NCBI GenBank assembly: GCA_942492825.1
Contig: OW818635.1
Span: forward strand, 1,116,001-1,180,000
Direction of reading: 5' to 3'
Source of the DNA: GWE2-51-13 sp942492825
GTDB lineage: Bacteria; Bacillota_I; Bacilli_A; Erysipelotrichales; Erysipelotrichaceae
DNA: 64,000 nt
Positions 33,705 to 42,717 of the stretch are shown here, piece after piece. The position numbers and the translations under genes are program-made. How positions within the stretch are numbered: the stretch's first letter is position 1; each line of letters opens with the position of its first letter. The notes beneath the pieces are model-generated. The model saw only the letters and a program-made list of their open reading frames with translations, was not told the DNA's origin and made no database searches.

Positions 33705-34844
33705 ATGGATTTTTCTCTTTCGAAAAAGCACGCGTTAGTTAAATCGATGTTTTACGACTTCGCACTGAAGGAAGTCAAACCGCTTGCAGCCCAGATCGAC
33801 GAAGAAGAACGCTTTCCAATTGAGACCGTCGTGAAAATGCGCAATCTGAAAATGATGGGCATCCCCTTTCCGTCCGCATTGGGTGGCGGGGATGGCGATA
33901 CCTTGGCGTATATCTTGGCTGTCGAGCAATTGAGCCGTTTCTGTGCGACGACCGGTGTCATTTTGAGTGCGCATACTTCACTCTGTGCCGCACCGATCTT
34001 CGCCTATGGAACTGCCTCACAGAAACAACGCTATCTGCCCAAACTGAATTCGGGAGAATGGTTGGGTGCTTTCGGATTGACCGAACCGAATGCCGGAACC
34101 GATGCGGCCGGACAACAGACGATCGCCATCAAAAAAGATGACGAATACATCATCAACGGTTCGAAGATCTTCATTACCAACGCCGGATACGCAGACGTTT
34201 ATATCATTTTCGCGATGACCGACAAATCGCAAGGAACCCGTGGAATTTCCGCGTTTATCTTGGAAAAGGATACACCGGGTTTTACGGTCGGTAAGAAGGA
34301 AAAGAAACTGGGAATCCGAGGATCCAGTACGTGCGAACTCATCTTCAACAATGTCCATTTGCCCAAAGAGAATCTTTTGGGCGAAGAGGGTAAAGGGTTC
34401 AAGATCGCCATGGGGACGCTCGATGGCGGCCGAATCGGAATCGCAGCGCAAGCCTTAGGCATCGCGCAAGGTGCGATCGACGAGACCGTCGCTTATGTCA
34501 AACAACGCAAGCAGTTCGGAAAACCGATCGCGGCGTTTCAAAATACGCAATTCAAATTGGCGGATCTCGAGATGAAAATCGAAGCGGCACGCTTATTGGT
34601 GTATCGTGCCGCCGTTCTCAAGGACCAAGGCCGACCCTACAGTTACGAAGCCGCCATGGCGAAGCTATTTGCTTCCCAAACCGCCATGGAAGTCACGGTC
34701 GAATGCCTTCAATTATTTGGGGGTTATGGGTATACACGCGATTATCCGATCGAACGGATGATGCGTGACGCGAAGATCACGGAAATCTATGAAGGGACTT
34801 CCGAAGTGCAACGCATGGTCATCAGCGGAAATCTACTGAGGTAA
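33705..34844 (+). CDS. short-chain acyl-CoA (butyryl-CoA) dehydrogenase
   Basis: This 379-residue flavoprotein has the acyl-CoA dehydrogenase signatures AFGLTEPNAGTDAAG, FITNAG and IYEGTSEVQ with the catalytic Glu in the short-chain position. It has QLFGGYGYTRDYP near the end. It reduces crotonyl-CoA to butyryl-CoA with electrons from EtfAB, whose genes follow within 8 nt. It starts 3 nt after maoC. Length and partner genes fit Bcd of butyrate formers. Confidence 0.92.
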   Translation: MDFSLSKKHALVKSMFYDFALKEVKPLAAQIDEEERFPIETVVKMRNLKMMGIPFPSALGGGDGDTLAYILAVEQLSRFCATTGVILSAHTSLCAAPIFAYGTASQKQRYLPKLNSGEWLGAFGLTEPNAGTDAAGQQTIAIKKDDEYIINGSKIFITNAGYADVYIIFAMTDKSQGTRGISAFILEKDTPGFTVGKKEKKLGIRGSSTCELIFNNVHLPKENLLGEEGKGFKIAMGTLDGGRIGIAAQALGIAQGAIDETVAYVKQRKQFGKPIAAFQNTQFKLADLEMKIEAARLLVYRAAVLKDQGRPYSYEAAMAKLFASQTAMEVTVECLQLFGGYGYTRDYPIERMMRDAKITEIYEGTSEVQRMVISGNLLR

Positions 34845-34851
34845 AAAAAAC

Positions 34852-35631
34852 ATGAACATCGTCATTTTAGTAAAGCAAGTTCCAGACACGACGGAAATGA
34901 AAATCGACAAAACCACCGGTACGTTGATCCGTGCCGGCGTCCCTTCCATCATCAATCCCGACGATTTGGCCGCTATCGAAGAAGCCTTGGTTTTAAAAGA
35001 GAAATATGGCGCCCATTGCGCCGTCGTCACGATGGGACCGCCGCAAGCCGAAGAAATGTTACGTGAAATCCTAGGACGCGGAATCGATCAGGCTTATTTG
35101 CTGAGTGATTCGCGCTTCGCCGGTGCCGATACCTGGGCGACTTCGACGACCCTGGCCGCATTTCTCAAAACATTGGATGTTGATCTGATCCTTGCGGGTC
35201 GCCAAGCGATTGACGGGGATACCGCCCAAGTCGGTCCGCAAACGGCCGAGAAACTGGGAATTCCGCAAGTCACGTGCGTCGAGGAGATCCTTTCCCTAGA
35301 CAATCACCACATCACAGTCCAAAAAGCCTATGAAACGTATAGCGATATCTTGGAAATCGATCTACCTTGTTTGCTTACCACGTTGAATTCGATGAATCAA
35401 CCGCGCGGCATGAATTTTATCGATGCATGGAAAGTGTATGACAAATCCATCGTTCGGGTCGGATTCGATGACTTGCATTTACCCTTGGATCAGGTCGGAT
35501 TGAAGGGTTCCCCGACGCAAGTCAAAAAGACATTTACACGTAGCGTTCAAAGCGATTCGATCAAACAGGAATTGAGTCCCGAAGTCGCTGCGAAGACGGT
35601 TTCTGAAATCTTGAAAGCCTATATGGAATAG
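34852..35631 (+). CDS. etfB: electron transfer flavoprotein beta subunit
   Basis: This 259-residue EtfB begins NIVILVKQVPDT and has the GTLIRAGVPSIINPDD and LAGRQAIDGDTAQVGP segments seen in EtfB of anaerobes whose Etf-Bcd complexes bifurcate electrons. The latter segment binds the nucleotide that is a second FAD in bifurcating forms and AMP in others. With EtfA it would couple NADH oxidation to crotonyl-CoA reduction and perhaps ferredoxin reduction. The bifurcating type is inferred by eye only. Confidence 0.92.
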   Translation: MNIVILVKQVPDTTEMKIDKTTGTLIRAGVPSIINPDDLAAIEEALVLKEKYGAHCAVVTMGPPQAEEMLREILGRGIDQAYLLSDSRFAGADTWATSTTLAAFLKTLDVDLILAGRQAIDGDTAQVGPQTAEKLGIPQVTCVEEILSLDNHHITVQKAYETYSDILEIDLPCLLTTLNSMNQPRGMNFIDAWKVYDKSIVRVGFDDLHLPLDQVGLKGSPTQVKKTFTRSVQSDSIKQELSPEVAAKTVSEILKAYME

Positions 35632-35639
35632 GAGCCACC

Positions 35640-36653
35640 ATGGAAACAAAAGATATCTTCGTGTTCGCACAACAAGTCGAACATCGCATAGATGATGTTG
35701 TATTTGAACTCTTAAGTGAAGCGAAAAAGCTAACCGCGTCGATCCAGATCGACGACTATAACGTCGTTGCGGTTTTGTTGGGAGAAAACGTTACCGATTT
35801 AACTTCCGTCCTGATTGAACATGGGGCCGATAACGTCATCGTTTGCGACGACCCACGTTTAAATCGATATACGACCGATGATTATACGGATGTGATCTGT
35901 AAAATCATTCGCGAAAAGAAGCCGGATTCGTTTCTGATCGGAGCGACCGGCATCGGACGCGATCTGGCACCACGCATTGCTGCCCGTATCGACACCGGAT
36001 TGACGGCGGATGCGACACAGATCGAGATCGACCCAACCGGAGAACATCCGACCCAATTATGGATCACCCGTCCGGCATTTGGGGGAAATCTATTCGGTAC
36101 GATCGTTTGTCCGAACCATCGCCCTCAGATGGCGACGATTCGTCCGAATGTCTTGCTGGCGGACTTTCATCAAGTCGGTCGCACCGGCAATGTCGAGACC
36201 TTCGAATTTACATTTGAAAATGAACCACGGGTTCGTTGGATAAAAAGAATTCCGAAAGTGACGCATGGCGTCAATATCGCCAAAGCACGCATTATTTTCT
36301 CGGGTGGACGCGGTATGGTCGGACACTTCGATTTGTTGGAGAAGTGTGCCAACCAAGTCGGCGGGGTCGTCGCGGCTTCGCGGGCTGCCGTCGATCTTGG
36401 GGAAGCACCGAAAGATGTCCAAGTCGGACAGACCGGCAAGACCGTTCGACCGACTTTATACATCGCCTGCGGAATTTCAGGAGCGGTTCAACACACCGCC
36501 GGAATGGACAAGTCCGAGTTCATCATCGCCATCAATAAAGATCCCCAAGCCGCGATTTTCACGGTCGCAAACGTAGGGATCGTAGGTGATGCGGTGGAAA
36601 TCTTACCCTTATTGGTTCAGGAAATCAAACGGATCCAAGAAACGAACGTATAA
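35640..36653 (+). CDS. etfA: electron transfer flavoprotein alpha subunit
   Basis: This 337-residue EtfA has the C-terminal FAD domain: SGGRGMVG, GQTGKTVRPTLYIACGISGAVQH and INKDPQAAIFTVANVGIVGD (split motifs). GGAGCC precedes the ATG. No N-terminal ferredoxin domain is present, unlike some clostridial EtfA. It closes the maoC operon; the terminator overlaps its stop codon. Confidence 0.93.
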   Translation: METKDIFVFAQQVEHRIDDVVFELLSEAKKLTASIQIDDYNVVAVLLGENVTDLTSVLIEHGADNVIVCDDPRLNRYTTDDYTDVICKIIREKKPDSFLIGATGIGRDLAPRIAARIDTGLTADATQIEIDPTGEHPTQLWITRPAFGGNLFGTIVCPNHRPQMATIRPNVLLADFHQVGRTGNVETFEFTFENEPRVRWIKRIPKVTHGVNIAKARIIFSGGRGMVGHFDLLEKCANQVGGVVAASRAAVDLGEAPKDVQVGQTGKTVRPTLYIACGISGAVQHTAGMDKSEFIIAINKDPQAAIFTVANVGIVGDAVEILPLLVQEIKRIQETNV

Positions 36654-36668
36654 CGTTCGTTTTCTTTT
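36641..36668 (+). terminator. terminator of the maoC-acd-etf operon
   Basis: AACGAACG and CGTTCGTT (8 bp, 5-nt loop containing the etfA stop) followed by a T-rich tract. Confidence 0.8.
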
Positions 36669-36862
36669 GATTTGGTTTACAACGTTTTCAGACGGAACTC
36701 TATAGAGGTCTTAATTCTATTTAGCAACTCTTTTCAAACATGTTTTCTTGACTGTAATAAACACATGAAAGGAGCATAGTTTCGAGAAGATATTTAAATC
36801 ACCTGGTTTAGAATTTATGTTTAACAAAAATAAATGAAATAGCGTCGGTTTGACTCTGTTCA

Positions 36863-36902
36863 CAAAAATAAACCCCTAAATACTTATGGACTCAGGGGTT
36901 TA
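36863..36902 (-). terminator. terminator of mtlD
   Basis: AAACCCCT pairs with AGGGGTTT on the minus strand, followed by ATTTTTG. The 200 bp between the two terminators (36669-36862) holds nothing recognised. Confidence 0.75.
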
Positions 36903-36909
36903 AAGACAT

Positions 36910-38061
36910 TTAATTTGAAAGGGACATGTAAATATCAGACAATTTCGCAACCAGATTGTTCTCGATCGACCACCCGGTTAAGCGGGACACCGTATCCGCG
37001 ATACCGTGTTCACGAATCATCGTTTGGATTTGCACCGCTTCCGAATCCCCTTCGTAATCATAGTGAAGGGCATTCGCCATCGATCGCAACAAGGAGTCTG
37101 CGGAAAGACCAAGTGATACCAATTCAGAAACCGGTTTAACGAAACGGTCTTGCGATGAGAGCTTACGCATCGGAGAACGCGCCACACGGACGACTTCGTC
37201 GACGATGTACGGATTCGCGAAACGTTTCAATGTTTTTTGAATGTACGTTTCTTGTTCGATCAAACTAAATCCGTATTTCGACACGATCAATTGGCCGGTT
37301 TCGCGGATCACACTTTCCACAAACCCTACGATTTCGGAATCTTTCATCGCTTCGGGAATCGTTTCGATCTGTTTCAAGTACGCCGCATAGGCGCACGACG
37401 CATGTCCGGTGTTGACGGTAAAGAGTTTGCGTTCGATGTATGCATCCAAACGATCGGTGAAATGTACACCATCGATCAACAGTCCGCCTTTGATCTTTTC
37501 GCTATCGACCACCCATTCGAAGAAGGGTTCGACATTGACATGCAAGGGATCTTCGTTGACTTGATTCGGTACGATTCGGTCGACAGCCGCATTCGGAAAT
37601 CCGACCCATTGACTTAGGTAGGCATTCGTTTTGTCATCCAATAATGCTCGAAGAGCGATTTCAAGTTGGTGCGAACCCCCGATCGTATTCTCACATGCGA
37701 TGATGTTGAGGTAGCGTTGGACATCATTGGCACAACGCGCGATCATCGCGGGAACGAGTTGCTTTGCGATGATGGGTAAGATGGACGGACCGACGGCCGT
37801 CGTGATCAGATCGGCAGCAAGCAAGGCATTGAACACCGCATCGGGATCTTTCGCGCTATTGATACCAGTAACGTTGGTGACTTTTTCGACCGACATCGTT
37901 TCACCGACTAACCCGACCGTGTATTCCCCGCGTTGCTTTAACGCCTGGATCACTTTATCGTTGACATCAAGAAAGGTGACATGAAAATCGGACTTCGTCA
38001 GCAGTAAAGCCACAAACCCGCGCCCGATGTTGCCGGCGCCGAAATGTACCGCGTTTTGCAT
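36910..38061 (-). CDS. mtlD: mannitol-1-phosphate 5-dehydrogenase
   Basis: This 383-residue polyol dehydrogenase has the NAD-binding GAGNIGRGF, the catalytic region ERKLFTVNTGHA with Lys, and IACENTIGGSH. It oxidises mannitol-1-phosphate to fructose-6-phosphate. It follows the PTS EIIBA gene by 1 nt and is the last of the mtl genes, with its own terminator. Length is that of the family. Confidence 0.95.
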   Translation of the reverse strand: MQNAVHFGAGNIGRGFVALLLTKSDFHVTFLDVNDKVIQALKQRGEYTVGLVGETMSVEKVTNVTGINSAKDPDAVFNALLAADLITTAVGPSILPIIAKQLVPAMIARCANDVQRYLNIIACENTIGGSHQLEIALRALLDDKTNAYLSQWVGFPNAAVDRIVPNQVNEDPLHVNVEPFFEWVVDSEKIKGGLLIDGVHFTDRLDAYIERKLFTVNTGHASCAYAAYLKQIETIPEAMKDSEIVGFVESVIRETGQLIVSKYGFSLIEQETYIQKTLKRFANPYIVDEVVRVARSPMRKLSSQDRFVKPVSELVSLGLSADSLLRSMANALHYDYEGDSEAVQIQTMIREHGIADTVSRLTGWSIENNLVAKLSDIYMSLSN

Positions 38062-38062
38062 A

Positions 38063-38785
38063 TTATTCCTCCGCGGTCAAGAGATCGTAGATCTCATTGG
38101 CGTCCTGGTTCTTGACGATTTTTTCCACATCGCTCATTTCGCTGAATACCGTCGCCAGATTCGAGAGAATATTGATATGGTCTTCGCCTATACCGGCCAA
38201 ACCTAAGACAAGGTGCACTTTCTCGCCATGCCAATCGATGGCTTGGGGATAGACTTTGATGACGACGCCGGAATGTTTGATGAATTTCTTGTATTCGAAT
38301 TCACCATGGGGAATTGACAACGCATTGCCCATATAGACGGAAAGCGACGCATCGCGTTCCAACATCCCTTGGATATATTCCGACTCGACATAACCGCCGT
38401 CCACCAACATTTGGCCGACGCTGCGGATCGCTTCTTCGACGGTTTCGACGTCACATCCGACGCGGATGTTGGATTTATTGAGGATATTCGATTTATTTTT
38501 CTGCAGGTTTTGCATGATTTCTACCACCTTGTCATAGTTTTTGCGGTCCATGAAATCCTCGATCGGATAGATCGGGGTTTTCGGATATTTTTTACGAAGG
38601 ATCGATTCGAAGTTGATATGCGACACGATCAAATCGGCAGAAATGTTTTCATTGTCGATCGAAGTGTTTTTAACGACGATATCGAAACCTGATTCTTTAC
38701 ATTTACGACGCAACAGACTTGCGCCAAGCGCGCTGGAGCCCATACCGGCATCACAGACAAAAACGATATTGAACTTCTTGATCAT
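38063..38785 (-). CDS. mannitol-type PTS EIIB-EIIA protein
   Basis: This 240-residue protein begins with a mannitol-type EIIB domain (CDAGMGSSALGAS, phosphocysteine near residue 11) and ends with an EIIA domain (about 100-240; NALSIPHGEF with the phospho-His). The EIICB protein encoded upstream already has a EIIB domain, so the pathway has two. The start ATG at 38785 overlaps the mtlR stop; the longer frame lies inside mtlR. It passes phosphate from HPr to the transporter, or alternatively serves the MtlR regulator. Confidence 0.88.
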   Translation of the reverse strand: MIKKFNIVFVCDAGMGSSALGASLLRRKCKESGFDIVVKNTSIDNENISADLIVSHINFESILRKKYPKTPIYPIEDFMDRKNYDKVVEIMQNLQKNKSNILNKSNIRVGCDVETVEEAIRSVGQMLVDGGYVESEYIQGMLERDASLSVYMGNALSIPHGEFEYKKFIKHSGVVIKVYPQAIDWHGEKVHLVLGLAGIGEDHINILSNLATVFSEMSDVEKIVKNQDANEIYDLLTAEE

Positions 38786-40920
38786 TTCGAAACGACCGCC
38801 TTCAACCAAGTTTCAATGCTTGGTTTCAAGAGGGATTCGACAGCTAGCTTTAGTCCGGTTTTGTCGGAAGTATGGATCGCCGTTAAAAACGACGGAGCTT
38901 CGATCAAGCCGGCACTTAATTTACTCATCATTTCGGATAAAATCGGATGGGTTTCTTGCGGAATCAACAATACGACGATCGATTTCATATTCGTCATCGC
39001 CGGATCACGGAAACCGTTGGCGTTACTGCGGAAGACCATGAAGGTCGGTGCGCTAACGCCGGATGATTTCGCATGCAGGAGAATGATTTGTTCTTCGTCC
39101 AGATGGACCACGCCCATCGCTTCGCGGGCTTTTAGGTCGTTGACGATGATTTTTCCGGAACGTTTGTCTTTTCCGATGCGATAACCGATCGTCGAAATGA
39201 CTTTCGCCTTGACGATGGAAGCATCAAGGATCACAACATCCAAATTCTCCAAGAGATGATGGATGGCACTGGTGACCGTGTTCATTTGGAAAAGCACATC
39301 GCCCAACGATGCATCGGTCGAGGGACGTTCGATATGCAGGGAGGATTGGGAAATCCGTTTGATTTCCGTCCGTAATTTTTCGATATCTTCTTCGCTCAAG
39401 AGCGGATTGACCACAAGGATCGGTAACCAACCTTGATCCAACGGCATCGTAGTGACCATAAGATCATACTTGTCCGGTGTCATCTGCTGGATTTCAAGTT
39501 GCGAATGCGGATGTACGGTGACTTCCGATTGGAAGATACGTTTTATTTTCGATGCTAACAAGCTGGAGATTCCGATACCGGACGCGCAAACGACCGCTAA
39601 GCGTACCGTACGGCGTTCTTGTTTTTGCGATAATCGTTCCATCGCCGCTCCGAAATGGATGGCTAGAAATCCGATTTCGCCTTCGTAGATCGGTAGCCCA
39701 TAGGCTAGATTGATCGTTTCGACGGCTTGTTTGGTCGTTTGGTAAACCTGTGCGTACTGCGTTTGAATCTGCTTCAATAGCGGATTGCGTATTTCCATAT
39801 TGTATTTCATGCGTATGAGCGCAGGACGAAGATGGGTGGTCAGTCCACCGATCAACATCTCGTCTTGTTTGATTTGTACGCCGCTCAGATGTTCGTATTC
39901 TTCAACCAGACGGTAAACCAAGCGCGTCGCTTCATAAGCACTGATCAACTCGTCATCGTTTTCTTCCAGACTTGGCGCTTCCATCGCAAGCAATCGTGCC
40001 CCTTTGAGGTGCATCGTGATATAGCCGATTTCTTCCATCGGAAACTTCATGGAAAAGGCTTTCTCAAGATAATTCGCCAAATCTTGCGCTAATTTGTAAT
40101 AGGAATCTTCTTTGATTTGGTTGAACAAGACTGGATTCATCTTGATTTCGTCGTTATTGGCGATCCGTTCGATCGCGATCGTGATGTGTAAAATCAGTCC
40201 GATGTACGAACTCTGAACCAAACGATGGATCCAGATCGAATCGTTTTCCTTGAGAACCTGGATGACTTTCCAGAGGATCTCTTTATTGACAAGCTGTAGG
40301 ATACTGTCGGGTCCTTGGTTACGGAAGAAATCTTCGATCGGATTCGACGGATTTTCCGGTTCAGTCAATAATTGTACCGGATCATCGTCCAGATGCTTGT
40401 GGATGTAGTCGGTGATTGCTTTACGGAATTGTTCTTCCGAACCGATTACGCTGACTGCCATACCCGGCTTACGATCGAAATGCAAATCGTAACTTTCGAG
40501 AATGCCTTCGATGACTTTCAAATCGTTACTGATGGTCGCTTCCGAAACATCGAAACGACGACTGTAGATAACGTATTTCTGAAGACATTTATTCTTCAGT
40601 AATTCAGACAACAGATACATTTGACGCTCGTCTTTCAATACCGTGGAGTTGCGTGAGCCGGCTTGTAGAATCAGACTCTTAAAGCGTAGCCGATTATCGT
40701 CCTCGCCTTCCAGTTTAATTCCATAACTGGTCTTTGAGACAAGCGAAACATGATACGGACGTAGGATCTCATTGATATCCTTGAGTTCGCGAAATAAGGT
40801 GCGCTTACTGGTCTTGCAGGTTTCCGCAAGGGTCGTGACCGTAACGAAAGAGGTGTTGTCCGCCAATAGGCTTAAACACCGCAGGAGTCTGGGGCTCAGA
40901 ATCGCTAAACGTTCGGTCAT
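38782..40920 (-). CDS. mtlR: MtlR-like PTS-regulated transcriptional activator
   Basis: This 712-residue regulator has an N-terminal helix-turn-helix pair, two PRD domains (about 180-400), a GatB-like EIIB domain (VVCASGIGISS, near residue 430) and a C-terminal EIIA-Mtl-like domain (about 560-710; VVHLDEEQIILLHAKS). Phosphorylation of PRD His by HPr and of EIIB/EIIA by the transporter sets its activity in Bacillus-type MtlR. It sits between mtlA and the EIIBA gene and has its own promoter. Overlap with the EIIBA start couples the two. Confidence 0.9.
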   Translation of the reverse strand: MTERLAILSPRLLRCLSLLADNTSFVTVTTLAETCKTSKRTLFRELKDINEILRPYHVSLVSKTSYGIKLEGEDDNRLRFKSLILQAGSRNSTVLKDERQMYLLSELLKNKCLQKYVIYSRRFDVSEATISNDLKVIEGILESYDLHFDRKPGMAVSVIGSEEQFRKAITDYIHKHLDDDPVQLLTEPENPSNPIEDFFRNQGPDSILQLVNKEILWKVIQVLKENDSIWIHRLVQSSYIGLILHITIAIERIANNDEIKMNPVLFNQIKEDSYYKLAQDLANYLEKAFSMKFPMEEIGYITMHLKGARLLAMEAPSLEENDDELISAYEATRLVYRLVEEYEHLSGVQIKQDEMLIGGLTTHLRPALIRMKYNMEIRNPLLKQIQTQYAQVYQTTKQAVETINLAYGLPIYEGEIGFLAIHFGAAMERLSQKQERRTVRLAVVCASGIGISSLLASKIKRIFQSEVTVHPHSQLEIQQMTPDKYDLMVTTMPLDQGWLPILVVNPLLSEEDIEKLRTEIKRISQSSLHIERPSTDASLGDVLFQMNTVTSAIHHLLENLDVVILDASIVKAKVISTIGYRIGKDKRSGKIIVNDLKAREAMGVVHLDEEQIILLHAKSSGVSAPTFMVFRSNANGFRDPAMTNMKSIVVLLIPQETHPILSEMMSKLSAGLIEAPSFLTAIHTSDKTGLKLAVESLLKPSIETWLKAVVSK

Positions 40921-40940
40921 GTCACACCTCCGTTAAGAAT

Positions 40941-40968
40941 AGTATAGACTTACAACAATCTTCCTCAA
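40941..40968 (-). promoter_or_regulatory. promoter of mtlR
   Basis: TTGAGG (40968-40963), 16-nt spacer and TATACT (40946-40941), followed by CGGAGG before the mtlR ATG. Confidence 0.55.
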
Positions 40969-41013
40969 ATCATTTCGACTCGATTTAAACTTCAATCGTG
41001 CCAAAACTTAAGA

Positions 41014-41033
41014 AGGGGGCAGATGCGCCCCCT
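41014..41033 (-). terminator. stem-loop after mtlA (weak terminator)
   Basis: AGGGGGC and GCCCCCT form a 7-bp stem with a 6-nt loop, then TCTTAAGTTTT on the minus strand. The weak T-tract suggests partial read-through into mtlR. Confidence 0.65.
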
Positions 41034-41037
41034 CGGA

Positions 41038-42378
41038 TTATTTCGTTAAACGGGAAACCAGGGTATCGTATTCCGGCGCGCCGACGAAGTTGGTGATCGT
41101 GACGATTTCGGTATTCGGATGATCCTGATGTGCGCGTTGCGCCAAGGATTCGTGGGTAACGATCAAATCGACATCGGCAGGAACTTCTTCGATCGAGGAG
41201 TGCACGACTTCGATGTCCAAACCGGCGGCTTTGATTTTCTTACGCAGCGTGGAAGCGCCCATGGCGGACGAACCCATGCCGGCATCGCAAGCAAATACGA
41301 TTTTCTTGACGGAGACTTGACGCAAGCCCTTCATTTCTTTGACTTGGCCTTTGGCGCCTTCAAGATCAGCTTCTTTGTTGGTGAACTTCAAGACAACGGC
41401 GGCGACCAATAAAGCGACGATGGTCGAAGTGATGACACCCGCCCAAACCGGCAGCAAGCCACCTTTCGGAGCCATAGCCGTCAAAGCGATGATGGAACCC
41501 GGCGACGGTGCGGCAACTAATCCGGCACCTAACAAGGTGAAAGTCGCGACGCCCGTGAGACCACCGGCGATGACCGACAATAACAGTAAGGGATTCATTA
41601 AGACATACGGGAAGTAAATTTCATGAATACCGCCGAAGAAGTGGATGATGATCGCTCCCGGAGCGGATTCTTTGACCATACCTTTACCGAAGAACCAGCA
41701 AGCGAGCAGAACGCCCAAGCCCGGACCCGGATTGGCTTCCAACAAGAAGAAGATGGATTGGCCTTTCGTAGCGACTTCCGCGATCCCTAAAGGACCGAGA
41801 ACGCCGTGATTGATCGCATTGTTTAAGAAGAGGATTTTCGCCGGTTCGATAACGAGCGAAACCAACGGCAGTAAGCCTTGGTCGACGATCGCTTGAACGG
41901 CACTGCCCATCGCATCGGAGAAAGCTCCGAAGACCGGGCCGATCCCGACTAAGCATAGCATCGACAAGCCGGCGCCCAAGATACCGGCCGTAAAGTTGTT
42001 GACCAACATTTCGAAACCGGAAGGAATCTTGTCGGCGAGGAATTCGTCGATTTTACGCAATACATAAGCGGCTAGCGGACCCATGACCATTGCGGCCAAG
42101 AATTGCGGTTTTGAAGCACCTACGATCAAACCGATCGCGGTGACGGCGCCGATGACGCCTCCACGTACGCCGTGGACCATGCGACCGCCGGTATAGGCAA
42201 TCAGCAAGGGCAACAGGTATAGAATCATCGGATCAACTAATTTTACGAACGTTTCATTCGGCAACCAACCGGTTCCGATGAAGAGTGTCGTGATCAGCCC
42301 CCATGCGATGAAGGCAGAGATGTTAGGCATGACCATTCCGCTGAGGAAACGGCCAAAACGTTGGATATTCTCTCTCAC
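41038..42378 (-). CDS. mtlA: mannitol-specific PTS transporter EIICB
   Basis: This 446-residue protein has an EIIC membrane domain (residues 1-340; GAIIIHFFGGIHEIYFPY is the conserved GIHE loop, split) and a C-terminal EIIB domain (355-446; FACDAGMGSSAMGAS with the phosphocysteine). It imports mannitol as mannitol-1-phosphate. The EIIA domain is encoded separately downstream. GGGAGG stands before the ATG, and a promoter with a perfect 12-bp palindrome in its spacer lies about 60 nt upstream. Confidence 0.95.
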   Translation of the reverse strand: MRENIQRFGRFLSGMVMPNISAFIAWGLITTLFIGTGWLPNETFVKLVDPMILYLLPLLIAYTGGRMVHGVRGGVIGAVTAIGLIVGASKPQFLAAMVMGPLAAYVLRKIDEFLADKIPSGFEMLVNNFTAGILGAGLSMLCLVGIGPVFGAFSDAMGSAVQAIVDQGLLPLVSLVIEPAKILFLNNAINHGVLGPLGIAEVATKGQSIFFLLEANPGPGLGVLLACWFFGKGMVKESAPGAIIIHFFGGIHEIYFPYVLMNPLLLLSVIAGGLTGVATFTLLGAGLVAAPSPGSIIALTAMAPKGGLLPVWAGVITSTIVALLVAAVVLKFTNKEADLEGAKGQVKEMKGLRQVSVKKIVFACDAGMGSSAMGASTLRKKIKAAGLDIEVVHSSIEEVPADVDLIVTHESLAQRAHQDHPNTEIVTITNFVGAPEYDTLVSRLTK

Positions 42379-42436
42379 AGTAAACCTCCCTTAGGTTTTG
42401 AAGAACTTCGGACGTCTCTCCGTTCTTCGTAACTTT

Positions 42437-42465
42437 ACTATAGGATAGCGCTATCAGGCATGCAA
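42437..42465 (-). promoter_or_regulatory. promoter of mtlA with palindromic spacer
   Basis: TTGCAT (42465-42460), 17-nt spacer, TATAGT (42442-42437). GATAGCGCTATC, a perfect 12-bp palindrome (42444-42455), fills the spacer. Confidence 0.6.
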
Positions 42466-42482
42466 TCTTTCGAAAAACAGGC

Positions 42483-42506
42483 TTGTCGCTCCTTGCTTAG
42501 TGACAA
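42483..42506. promoter_or_regulatory. candidate MtlR-type operator upstream of the mtlA promoter
   Basis: TTGTC-N14-GACAA, an interrupted palindrome about 25 nt upstream of the -35, fits the place of an activator such as MtlR. A loose cre-like match (TTGAAAACG...) lies at 42519-42533. Both are pattern matches only. Confidence 0.4.
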
Positions 42507-42665
42507 AATTAAAAGCGGTTGAAAACGACATATTTCGATCGTTTGCCCCGCTCCTTGGTTTTAGTATCCGCAATTTCTCATTATTAACATCTTGATTCTT
42601 GCGACTTATCTACTATAACAGAATTTTCACGATAGTCAATTCAGGATATTTGATCCGAATCCACA
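42507..42665. other. remaining intergenic DNA between mtlA and the ferredoxin-like gene
   Basis: AT-rich, with no open frame or recognised RNA; apart from the loose cre-like match nothing further is seen. Confidence 0.4.
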
Positions 42666-42694
42666 TTGCTTGGTTTCGGAAATCTTGGTAGAAT
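42666..42694 (+). promoter_or_regulatory. promoter of the ferredoxin-like gene
   Basis: TTGCTT (42666-42671), 17-nt spacer, TAGAAT (42689-42694), then GAGG before the ATG at 42718. Confidence 0.55.
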
Positions 42695-42717
42695 GATGCG
42701 AGAAATGAGGTGCTGTG

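Noticed and set aside
36770..36860. SD-like AAAGGAG with a following ATG-rich segment between etfA and mtlD
   Set aside because: The frames close within a few codons, so there is no small protein gene.
42519..42533. Catabolite-responsive (cre) site upstream of mtlA
   Set aside because: Only the left half matches the consensus well; two conserved right-half positions fail, so it is mentioned but not called.
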